64,000 nucleotides of DNA from JAJKJG01 sp036556825 (GTDB lineage: Bacteria; Pseudomonadota; Alphaproteobacteria; Rhizobiales; Beijerinckiaceae), in the NCBI GenBank assembly GCA_036556825.1, contig DATBIR010000133.1, positions 1 through 64,000 of the forward strand, written 5' to 3'. Position numbers and translations under genes: made by a program. Shown here one piece after another: positions 34,286-41,569 of this stretch; positions within the stretch are counted from its first letter, which is position 1, and the number at the start of each line of letters is the position of its first letter. The notes below the pieces were generated by a model that worked only from the letters and a program-made list of their open reading frames with translations, was not told the DNA's origin and did no database searches.

Positions 34286-34377
34286 TGTCATTGCCGGGCT
34301 TGACCCGGCAATCCATACCCACGGCTGAGGCAAGCACGCGCGTCGCATGGATGCCCGGGTCAAGCCCGGGCATGACA
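34286..34377. repeat. Double palindromic repeat, family B copy
   Basis: The left arm TGTCATTGCCGGGCTTGACC... and the right arm ending ...CAAGCCCGGGCATGACA are imperfect inverted copies of about 31 bp around a 30-bp centre. Each arm is itself a palindrome centred on CTTGA/TCAAG. A second full copy is at 43498-43572. It occupies the gap between divergent ribB and the dienelactone hydrolase gene, so it is unlikely to be only a terminator. Translations of this repeat create false N-terminal extensions of both neighbours. Confidence 0.8.
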
Positions 34378-34395
34378 AAAAAAAGGAGGGGGAGC

Positions 34396-35202
34396 ATGCC
34401 GAAGACTGTTCAGACGGCGGACATCACGTGCCCGGGCGGCATGCCGGCCTTCGTGGCGCGGCCGGCCGGGGGCGGGCGGCACCCGGTCGTGGTGCTCATG
34501 CACGAGCGCTACGGCCTCGTCACGCATACCCGCGACCTTGCCAAAAAATGCGCCGCCGACGGGTTCTTCGCCATGGCGCCCAATTTCTTCTACCGCCACC
34601 CCGACCAGACGGCGCTGAACGCCGGTGATTCCCGCTACGACATGAGCGACGCCGAGGCGGTCGAGCTGATCGGGGCGGCGCTTGCCGCGGCCGCCGGCGA
34701 CAAGGGCGCCGACATGGAACGGGTCGCGGTCGCCGGCTATTGCCAGACCGGGCGCCATCCCCTCGTCTTCGCCGCCGAGCGGCCGATCACCGCGGCGGTG
34801 GTCTGGTACGGGGCCGCCTCGAAGCGGGAATGGCCCGTCAGCAAGCTGAATGCGAAGCCGCTCGAGGAGATCATCGCGGCGCTCGATTGCCCGGTCTTCG
34901 GGGCCTTCGGCGCCGCCGACCACATCATCTCGATGGATGACGTGCGCCGCTTCCGCAACGCCCTCGAGGAGCACCGCAAGACCTACGAGATCCACGTCTA
35001 TGCGGGCGCGCCGCACGGCTGGCTCAACGACACCATGCCGGGCCGCTACCGGGCGCCGCAGGCCGATGCCGGCTGGGCCGACCAGCAGCGCTTCCTCAAG
35101 ACCGTTTTCGAACCCGGTCAAAAGGCCGGCATCGTAAGCTGGAGCTTCAACAGCGAGATCGAACGCGACTACGACTTTTCCAGGAACGTGCGCCTGGAGT
35201 GA
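34396..35202 (+). CDS. Dienelactone hydrolase family protein
   Basis: 268 residues with the cysteine-type triad of dienelactone hydrolases: E37 in MHERYG, nucleophile C116 in GYCQTG, D175 in GAADH and H207 in APHGW. It would open lactone or related ester rings in aromatic breakdown. GGAGGGGG lies just upstream of the ATG at 34396; longer readings come from the repeat. It stands alone on the plus strand, divergent from the ribB operon. Confidence 0.9.
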   Translation: MPKTVQTADITCPGGMPAFVARPAGGGRHPVVVLMHERYGLVTHTRDLAKKCAADGFFAMAPNFFYRHPDQTALNAGDSRYDMSDAEAVELIGAALAAAAGDKGADMERVAVAGYCQTGRHPLVFAAERPITAAVVWYGAASKREWPVSKLNAKPLEEIIAALDCPVFGAFGAADHIISMDDVRRFRNALEEHRKTYEIHVYAGAPHGWLNDTMPGRYRAPQADAGWADQQRFLKTVFEPGQKAGIVSWSFNSEIERDYDFSRNVRLE

Positions 35203-35273
35203 ACCGCGACGCTCGGCCCGATGCGGCCGGGTCCCGGTGATCTCGATTACAAAACGTGCGTGTCTTTCCGGTC

Positions 35274-35303
35274 GAGATGGCCGGGACAAGCCCGACCATG
35301 ACA
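35274..35303. repeat. Half copy of family B repeat
   Basis: GATGGCCGGGACAAGCCCGA followed by CCATGACA is one arm of the family B palindrome, lying between the convergent dienelactone hydrolase and Bug genes. A similar half copy is at 45635-45664. Confidence 0.6.
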
Positions 35304-35320
35304 AGCCCGTCGTGCGCTCG

Positions 35321-36349
35321 CTACTGCTGCTGCAGCTTGCGCAGGCGCTCGACGATGTGCGGCGGCGTCCTGTAGGCGCGCTCGACCACTTCCTGCAGCT
35401 GGGCGCCGTTGCGCGGCGCATTGATGTCGAGGGCTGCCGACTTGGCGTCGGCGAGGAATTCGGCATCCTTGAACGTCGCCGCGAGCGCCGCCTGCATGGC
35501 GGCGACGCGGTCGGGCGGCGTGCCCGGCGGCATCAGATACGGCCGGCCGAGCGCCAGCGGCGCAAAGGCCGCCTCCATCAGGAGCTTGTCGTCGGGGTTG
35601 GTGATCAGGTTGGGCGCGAAAGGCACGTCGGCGATCTCGGGCTGCGGCGCGGCGCCGAACTGGACGAGGATCTTGGCCTTCTTGTCCTTGATCCAGTGCG
35701 GCCGCACGGCCATCAGCGACGAGTAGAACACGCTCGGATAGCCGTCGACCTCGCCCCGTTCCATGGCGAGAAACGCCTCCGTCTGTCCGGGATAACCGAC
35801 GATGATCTTCAGCTTGGTGCCGAGCGTCTCGTTGAGCAGGCGCGCGTAGAAGCTCGGCGTGGAATTGGCGCCGGAGGCTCCGACCGAGATCTGCCGGCGC
35901 TTGACGTCTTCGATGCTGTCGACGGGGGCGGCGTGCCAGACCACGAGCATGCCGACCTCGGTGCTGGGCGAGCCGAGCCAGTTGAACTTGGTGGCGTCGT
36001 ACTGGGCCTCCTTGGTGCCGATCAGCGGCTCGATCGGCGTGTTGGCCTGCACGCCGCCGATCACCGTGCCATCCTTCGCCGCAACATTGTAGAGGTGGTT
36101 GGTGGCGACGATGCCGCCGGCGCCCGGCATGTTCCTGACGACGATCGTCGGGTTGCCGGGAACGTGCTTGCCGAGATGCCTGGCGATGATGCGCGCGAGC
36201 AGGTCGTAGCCGCCGCCCGTGGCCGAGCTGACGATCAGGGAGACGGTCTTGCCGCGGTAGAAGTCGGCCACCGGTTCGGCCCGGGCCGGCTGGGCACCGA
36301 GCGCCGCCAAGGCAAGCACGAATGCGAGCGTCCGCAGCAAACCGGGCAT
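35321..36349 (-). CDS. Bug/TctC-family periplasmic solute-binding protein (orphan)
   Basis: 342 residues with a signal peptide (1-23, ending ARA). It has a DFYRGKTVSLIV opening, ATGGGYD ligand loop and VRNMPGAGG, features of the Bug subgroup with FYxGKT. It binds a small carboxylate or aromatic acid. The ATG at 36349 has GGGAGGA just upstream; the longer reading adds a basic stretch. No tctAB genes are adjacent, so it must use a distant permease or act as a sensor. It follows the SDR gene in the same direction by 13 bp and is probably co-transcribed with it. Confidence 0.88.
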   Translation of the reverse strand: MPGLLRTLAFVLALAALGAQPARAEPVADFYRGKTVSLIVSSATGGGYDLLARIIARHLGKHVPGNPTIVVRNMPGAGGIVATNHLYNVAAKDGTVIGGVQANTPIEPLIGTKEAQYDATKFNWLGSPSTEVGMLVVWHAAPVDSIEDVKRRQISVGASGANSTPSFYARLLNETLGTKLKIIVGYPGQTEAFLAMERGEVDGYPSVFYSSLMAVRPHWIKDKKAKILVQFGAAPQPEIADVPFAPNLITNPDDKLLMEAAFAPLALGRPYLMPPGTPPDRVAAMQAALAATFKDAEFLADAKSAALDINAPRNGAQLQEVVERAYRTPPHIVERLRKLQQQ

Positions 36350-36362
36350 CCTCGTCCTCCCG

Positions 36363-37169
36363 CTACGTCTCGTTTGCCCCGGACTGTAGCGAGAGCGTGC
36401 CCTTGAAGGCAAGGTAACCGCCGTCGAGCAGAAGGTCGGCGCCGGTCATGAACGAGGATTCGTCAGAGGCCAGGAACAAGGCGCCGCTGGCGATCTCCTC
36501 GGCTCGCCCGGTGCGGCCGAGAAGATGATACGGCCCGCGCGCCCGGTTGCCGGCTTCACGGTCGCCGTTGAAGCGCCGCAACGTGCGCGCCGTGTCGATG
36601 CTGCCGGGCGAAAGCGAGTTGGCGCGGATGTTGTCCGGCGCGTGGTCGATGGCGAGGCATTTGGTGAACTGGATCAGCGCCGCCTTGCTGCTCGAATAAG
36701 CGGCGCGTTTCGCCACCCCGATCTGGCCGAGCTGCGAGGCGATGTTGATGATCGTGCCGCCGCCCGCCTTGCGGATTTCCAGAACGGCGTGTTTGGCAGT
36801 CAGGAAGGCGCCGGTCAGGTTGATGGCGAAAGCCTCGTTCCACTGATCGAGGCTCAGCGTTTCGACGGTGGCGTCGGGCGTCACCGCCGCGGCGACGTTC
36901 ACCAGCGTCGTCAGCTTGCCGTAACGCTGCACGACTTCGCGCACCGCGCGCTCAACGTGGTCGCCACGCGCGACGTCGGTCTCGAGCGCGGCGGCGCGGC
37001 CACCTGCACTGACGATGTCGGCGGCGACAGCTTCGGCCGCGGCAAGGCGCAGGTCGGCGACCAGAACCGCGGCGCCTTCCGCCGCGAATCGCCGGGCGAT
37101 GGCGCCGCCGATCTCGCCGCCGCCGCCGGTGATCAGCGCAACCCTGCCGGCCAGCAATTTTTCCGTCAT
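36363..37169 (-). CDS. Short-chain dehydrogenase/reductase
   Basis: 268 residues, classical SDR with the NAD(P)-binding TGGGGEIG motif (14-21), the variant NVAAA at the NNAG position, catalytic Ser in NIASQ, YSSSK with Tyr and Lys, and a C-terminal LLLDGGY. The acidic residue at the end of strand 2 (VADLR) suggests NAD rather than NADP preference. The ATG at 37169 follows a hydrolase gene by 29 bp, and the Bug gene comes 13 bp after its stop, giving the small operon hydrolase, SDR, Bug. Substrate probably a secondary alcohol in the same pathway. Confidence 0.9.
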   Translation of the reverse strand: MTEKLLAGRVALITGGGGEIGGAIARRFAAEGAAVLVADLRLAAAEAVAADIVSAGGRAAALETDVARGDHVERAVREVVQRYGKLTTLVNVAAAVTPDATVETLSLDQWNEAFAINLTGAFLTAKHAVLEIRKAGGGTIINIASQLGQIGVAKRAAYSSSKAALIQFTKCLAIDHAPDNIRANSLSPGSIDTARTLRRFNGDREAGNRARGPYHLLGRTGRAEEIASGALFLASDESSFMTGADLLLDGGYLAFKGTLSLQSGANET

Positions 37170-37198
37170 TGACACAGCCCCAGTCCTTCGTGTCCCCG

Positions 37199-38002
37199 TC
37201 ACGGCGACGGCCAAAGCCCGTTGCGCGCGAGAAAGCCGCGCACCGTGTCGTCGAAGCCGGCCGGGTCTTCGAGGAAGCAGCAATGCCCCGTGCCGGGCAG
37301 CACGACATGCTCGGCCTGACTGATCAGCGAAGCGGTCCTGGTTCCGCCCGGCCGCGCGTCGTCGAACTCGCCGTTGACGATCAGGAGCGGGCGGTCATAG
37401 GCGGCGAGCTTCGGCGTGAGGTTGGACGTGCCGAGCGCGCCGAACACCTCGGCGATGCTCTCGGCATCGAGGGCTTCGCCGCGTTCGACGAAGCCTTGCA
37501 GCAGGTAACGGCCGACCGGGCTGTCGGCCCAGGCCTCGGTGACCCCGTGCCGGAGATGCGACAGATGGTAGTCCCTGAACGTGCCCGCCTCGGCATGCGC
37601 CCGGTAGGCGGCGATGCGGTGGCCGAACTGGTGCTGCGGCCCGCTGTTGCCCCCGACCAGGATGGCGGCGGGCACGAGCTCGGCGTGGTCGCAGGCCAGC
37701 ATCAGCGCGATCTTGGAGCCGATGCTGCAGCCGAGCAGGATCGCCTTGTCGAGGCCTTCGTCCGACAGGATGCCGACAATGTCGTCGCCCATGTCGCGCA
37801 AGGAGAAGGGCGTGCGCGGCTTGGCCGAGCGGCCCCAGCCGCGCAGGTCCATGGCGATGGTCGTAAAATGCTGGGAGAAGCTCGCGACCTGGTAGAGCCA
37901 CAGGTTGTGGTCGAAGGGCAGGGCGTGGATGAGCACGAGCGCCGGGCCGGAGCCTGCCTTCTCGTAATGGATGTCGAGCCCATTGGCGCGGCTGACCGGC
38001 AC
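37199..38002 (-). CDS. Alpha/beta hydrolase (enol-lactonase-like)
   Basis: 267 residues. HALPFDH marks the oxyanion region, the nucleophile Ser lies in LGCSIGS, the acid in NGEFDD and the base His in GTGHCCFLEDP. The size and order fit 3-oxoadipate enol-lactonase-type hydrolases. It is the first gene of a minus-strand set with the SDR and Bug genes, and divergent from the Bug gene at 38125. The reaction is inferred only at family level. Confidence 0.87.
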   Translation of the reverse strand: MPVSRANGLDIHYEKAGSGPALVLIHALPFDHNLWLYQVASFSQHFTTIAMDLRGWGRSAKPRTPFSLRDMGDDIVGILSDEGLDKAILLGCSIGSKIALMLACDHAELVPAAILVGGNSGPQHQFGHRIAAYRAHAEAGTFRDYHLSHLRHGVTEAWADSPVGRYLLQGFVERGEALDAESIAEVFGALGTSNLTPKLAAYDRPLLIVNGEFDDARPGGTRTASLISQAEHVVLPGTGHCCFLEDPAGFDDTVRGFLARNGLWPSP

Positions 38003-38124
38003 GCGTGACCCTCTCGATTCTCCGGGGTGCTGGACGAGAACGCAACGGCATTGCTATGCGTCGCGCTCATAGAGGCATGGTGACGAGGTTCATTGCAATG
38101 AGAAAACAAGGTTTTGGGAGACGC

Positions 38125-39159
38125 ATGCCCGGCTTCACGCGTCCTTCGGCCCTGCTGCTCGCCGGCTTCGGGTTGGCGCTGGCCGGTCCCGCTGCGGCGC
38201 AGACCGTCGAGGAATTCTACAAGGGCAAGACGATCGATCTGGTGATCAGCTTCACCGCCGGCGGCGGCTACGACGCCTATGCCCGGCTCATGGCGCGCCA
38301 TATCGGCGACCACATCCCGGGCAAGCCGACGATCGTGCCGCGCAACATGCCGGGCGGCGGCGGGCGGGTCGCCGGCAACTACCTTTACAACGTCGCCCGC
38401 AAGGACGGCACCGTGCTCGCTGTCATCGACCAGTCGCTGGCGCTCGAGCAGGCGCGCGGCGACAAGACCATCCAGTTCGACGCGGTCAAGTTCAACTGGA
38501 TCGGCAATCCCGCCGCGGAGAACAACACCACCGTGACGTGGCACACCTCGCCCGTGAAGACGATCGAGGATGCGAAGAAGCAGGAAGTCCCGATCGGCGC
38601 CACCGGCAACAACACCTCGGCGCAGTTTCCGAAGGCGATGAACGCCCTCGTCGGCACCAAGTTCAAGGTCGTCTACGGCTATCCTGGCGGCAACGACATC
38701 AATCTCGCCATGGAGCGCGGTGAGGTGGCCGGCCGCGGCAGCAACAGCTGGGGCTCGTGGAAGGGGACGCGACCGGACTGGATCCGCGACAAGAAGATCA
38801 ACATTCTCGTGCAGATCGGCCTGAAGAAGACCGCCGACCTCCCCGACGTTCCGCTGCTCATGGACCTCGCATCGAATCCCGAGGACAAGGCGGTGCTCAG
38901 GCTGCTCTCGTCGCCGACCGCGATCGGCCGCCCCCTGCTGGCGCCGCCCGGCGTGCCGGCGGACCGGGTGAAGGCGCTGCGCGCCGCCTTCGATGCGATG
39001 CTCAAGGATCCGGCCTTCATCGATGAAGCGAAGAAGCAGAATCTCGATATCGAGCCGGTGCCGGGCGAGGAGCTTCAGCAGATCGTCGCCGAGATCGCCG
39101 GCGCGCCGAAAGCCAGTATCGATCGGCTCAACGAGATCATCGGCCCGCCGCAGCAATAG
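38125..39159 (+). CDS. Bug/TctC-family periplasmic solute-binding protein (orphan)
   Basis: 344 residues with a signal peptide (about 1-26, cut after AAA). The opening EEFYKGKTIDLVI, a GGGYDAYA loop and PRNMPGGGG make it a close relative in type to the Bug protein at 35321. The ATG at 38125 is preceded by GGGAG at 5 nt; another in-frame ATG at 38098 would add a basic nine-residue leader and is possible. No permease genes adjoin it. It is divergent from the hydrolase-SDR-Bug operon and ends at a hairpin shared with the convergent aldolase gene. Confidence 0.87.
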   Translation: MPGFTRPSALLLAGFGLALAGPAAAQTVEEFYKGKTIDLVISFTAGGGYDAYARLMARHIGDHIPGKPTIVPRNMPGGGGRVAGNYLYNVARKDGTVLAVIDQSLALEQARGDKTIQFDAVKFNWIGNPAAENNTTVTWHTSPVKTIEDAKKQEVPIGATGNNTSAQFPKAMNALVGTKFKVVYGYPGGNDINLAMERGEVAGRGSNSWGSWKGTRPDWIRDKKINILVQIGLKKTADLPDVPLLMDLASNPEDKAVLRLLSSPTAIGRPLLAPPGVPADRVKALRAAFDAMLKDPAFIDEAKKQNLDIEPVPGEELQQIVAEIAGAPKASIDRLNEIIGPPQQ

Positions 39160-39162
39160 GCC

Positions 39163-39188
39163 CCCTCTCCCCGGTGGGGAGAGGGTTT
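39163..39188. terminator. Bidirectional hairpin terminator (family C)
   Basis: A perfect 10-bp stem, CCCTCTCCCC (39163-39172) and GGGGAGAGGG (39176-39185), with a three-base loop and TTT following on the plus strand. It lies between two convergent genes and probably ends both transcripts. Confidence 0.7.
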
Positions 39189-39192
39189 ACAG

Positions 39193-39939
39193 TTACAGCA
39201 GCTCCCAGTCGCGCGGCAGGACGCCCGCGGCGACGCCCTTGCGCACGTAGTAGTTCCATAGCTTTGGGATATGCGCGTCGCGCATCTCGTGGCGGTTGAT
39301 CTGCGCCATCTCGGCAGGCGTCAAAGGCAGGGGCCTGGCGCCGGCCTGCAGGGCCTGCATCTGGGCGCTGGCATTCTCCTTGAAATGCACGGCGTCGACG
39401 AGCATGGCCGGCACTGACTCGGCCACGACGATCAGGCCATGCGCGCGCATCAGCGCGGCGTGATGCGGACCGAGGGTTTGCGTCAGCGCGCGGCCCTGCT
39501 CGAGGAGCTTGATGTGGCTCGGGTCCGGGTGGGTCGGAATGCCGCTCTCCCAGCGCACGGCGCGGGCGCGCATCGGCACGAGCCGCACGCCTTCCATCAT
39601 CGTGAAGGCGATCGCCAGCTCCATATGGCAGTGGAGCACCGACTGCACGTCCGGCCGGGCCCTCAGAATCTCTGTATGGATGACGGTCTCGGATGGCGGC
39701 TTGCCCTTGCCCTCCAGGACCTTGCCGTCGAAATCGACCAGCAGCATGCCTTCCGGTGTCACCTCGGCGCGCGAATCGTCGCGCACCTGGATCAGGAGGG
39801 CGTCGTGGCCGGGCACCCGCGCCGAGACGTGGCCGCTGTAATCGAGGATGCCCTCCATAACGAGGAGGCGCGTGGCGGCGGCGACCTGGGAGGACAAGCG
39901 CTGAATGACATTGGTCGCGTTGCTGACGGCGATATTCAT
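39193..39939 (-). CDS. Class II aldolase/adducin family protein
   Basis: 248 residues. It has a SGHVSARVPGHD N-terminal loop, the HTEILRARPDVQSVLHCHM segment with the zinc-binding HxH, and a third zinc His in LMRAHG. The general acid/base Glu lies in the first segment (PSETVIHTE). The family covers fuculose/ribulose phosphate aldolases and decarboxylases acting on hydroxy acids. It is divergent from a second class II aldolase gene 78 bp away and convergent with the Bug gene. The ribosome-binding site is weak (AAGGCAGC). Exact reaction unknown. Confidence 0.87.
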   Translation of the reverse strand: MNIAVSNATNVIQRLSSQVAAATRLLVMEGILDYSGHVSARVPGHDALLIQVRDDSRAEVTPEGMLLVDFDGKVLEGKGKPPSETVIHTEILRARPDVQSVLHCHMELAIAFTMMEGVRLVPMRARAVRWESGIPTHPDPSHIKLLEQGRALTQTLGPHHAALMRAHGLIVVAESVPAMLVDAVHFKENASAQMQALQAGARPLPLTPAEMAQINRHEMRDAHIPKLWNYYVRKGVAAGVLPRDWELL

Positions 39940-40017
39940 TAACGTTGCTGCCTTTCGGACTAGACGCGGAAGCGAATTCTGGCCAAGCAGCCAGGCAAAC
40001 GGATCACCGGAGGACCA

Positions 40018-40788
40018 ATGACCAAAGCGGCCCAATTATCAGGCAAAGCGGGGCAGGGGAACGCCCCCGCCCCGGTCACGGGCGGCGTGGTCGAGCGCGG
40101 GCTACTCGAGGATCTCGCTGCCGCCAGCCGCATCCTGGTGGACCAGGGCGTGTTCGATGCCGCCGGCCATTTCTCGATGCGCCACCCGCTCCATCCCGAG
40201 CGCTTCCTGATGTCGCGCTCGCTGGCGCCGGCGCTCGTCACCGCCGACGACATCATGGAATTCGACCTCGCGGGAGAGGCCTGCGATGCGGGTGGCCGAA
40301 ACGGCTTCATCGAGCGCTTCATCCACAGCGAGATCTACCGCAGGCGGCCCGACGTGATGGCGGTGGCGCACAGCCACTCGGCCTCGGTGATCCCGTTCGG
40401 GCTCACCGGCACGCCGATGCGCGCCATGTATCACAACGCCGCCTTCATCGCGGCCGGCGTCGACGTGTTCGACATCCGCGACAAATTCGGCACGACCGAC
40501 ATCGTCATCAACACGCCCGACAAGGGCGCCGCGCTGGCCGAGGTCCTGGGCGACAACTCCGTCGCCCTGTTGCGGGCGCATGGCATGGTCGTGGTCGGGC
40601 CGGACGTGCCCAACACCGTGTTCCGGGCGATCTTCACCGAGGTCAACGCCCGGCTGCAGCTGCAGGCAACGATGCTCGGCGGGCCCATCGCCGCCCTCGA
40701 CCAGGAGGAGGGCCGCCTCGCCGACGCGATCAACATCGCCACCGTGGGCCGGTCGTGGGATTTGTGGAGGCGCCGGGTCACGCAGTAA
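40018..40788 (+). CDS. Class II aldolase/adducin family protein
   Basis: 256 residues with AAGHFSMRHP, a HSEIYRRRPDVMAVAHSHS zinc segment and LLRAHGMVVVG. This is the same fold as the genes on either side, though clearly diverged from both. CCGGAGG precedes the ATG by about 5 nt. The next class II aldolase gene begins 43 bp downstream in the same direction, so the two are likely co-transcribed. The protein may act on a sugar-acid or dicarboxylate-derived substrate; the sequence does not tell which. Confidence 0.87.
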   Translation: MTKAAQLSGKAGQGNAPAPVTGGVVERGLLEDLAAASRILVDQGVFDAAGHFSMRHPLHPERFLMSRSLAPALVTADDIMEFDLAGEACDAGGRNGFIERFIHSEIYRRRPDVMAVAHSHSASVIPFGLTGTPMRAMYHNAAFIAAGVDVFDIRDKFGTTDIVINTPDKGAALAEVLGDNSVALLRAHGMVVVGPDVPNTVFRAIFTEVNARLQLQATMLGGPIAALDQEEGRLADAINIATVGRSWDLWRRRVTQ

Positions 40789-40831
40789 GGTCAGGCCCTA
40801 TGACGTCCAAGTACAATCAGCGAGGAAGCTC

Positions 40832-41545
40832 ATGTCGCAAGCGCAGGTGAAGCCGAAGCCGGTCGACGCAGCGTCGGCGCCGGAATGGTGCTCGAAGCGC
40901 CGCCTGGCGGATGCCATCCGCATGCTCGAGCGTGCCGAGATCATCGACCACAACGGGCATTGCAGCGTGCGCCGCGACGCGGGCTCGTTCTACATCAATT
41001 CAGGCGCGTCGGTGCGCGGCGCCGTCACCGAGGACGACATCGTCGGCGTCGACCTAAGCGGCAACCTGGTCGAGGGCACCGAGAAGCCGCCGCTCGAATT
41101 CCACATTCACTCCGAGGTCTACCGCGCCCGGCCCGACGTCAACGCGGTGTTCCACACTCACCCCAGATGGTCGACATTCCTCACCATGACCGGCCATCCC
41201 TACAAGATGGTCTACGCGCAGGGCGTGCTGCTCGGCGACATGCCGGTGATGGATTCGCCGATGTCGATCAACACGAGACCAATGGGCGAGAAGCTCGTCG
41301 ACATCCTCGGCGAGCGTCCCGCGGTGCTGCTTAAGGCGCACGGCGTCGTCGTGGTCGGCGCCGACATCCTCGAAGCCTTCGCGCTCGCCGCGTACGTCGA
41401 GGAGAACGCCTACCGGCAATACATGGCGATGCAGATCGGCGATCCGTACGTCTTCAGCGAAGAGGAGCAGGAAGCGTGCCGCGTCAAGCTGCGCACCCCG
41501 AGCCTCTTCAGGAAGACCTGGGATCATTATTATTCGAAGATCTAG
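40832..41545 (+). CDS. Class II aldolase/adducin family protein
   Basis: 237 residues with the pattern DHNGHCSVRRD, the HIHSEVYRARPDVNAVFHTHP zinc segment and LLKAHGVVVVG, all metal ligands in place. GAGGAAG lies 6 nt before the ATG at 40832. It is the third class II aldolase gene within 2.4 kb. It converges with the dehydroshikimate dehydratase-like fusion gene, separated by a 24-bp gap with a small hairpin. Confidence 0.88.
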   Translation: MSQAQVKPKPVDAASAPEWCSKRRLADAIRMLERAEIIDHNGHCSVRRDAGSFYINSGASVRGAVTEDDIVGVDLSGNLVEGTEKPPLEFHIHSEVYRARPDVNAVFHTHPRWSTFLTMTGHPYKMVYAQGVLLGDMPVMDSPMSINTRPMGEKLVDILGERPAVLLKAHGVVVVGADILEAFALAAYVEENAYRQYMAMQIGDPYVFSEEEQEACRVKLRTPSLFRKTWDHYYSKI

Positions 41546-41548
41546 CCC

Positions 41549-41566
41549 TCTCCCTTCAGGGGAGGT
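41549..41566. terminator. Weak hairpin between convergent genes (family C variant)
   Basis: CCTCTCCCTTCAGGGGAGGT forms a short stem (CTCCC/GGGAG) between the aldolase and quiC stops. It is a decayed version of the hairpins at 28867 and 39163. Confidence 0.35.
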
Positions 41567-41569
41567 GAA

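Noticed and set aside
34163..34378. N-terminal extension of RibB through the intergenic region
   Set aside because: The added residues translate the family B palindrome (a common false extension in this genome); the DHBP synthase domain starts after the ATG at 34162.
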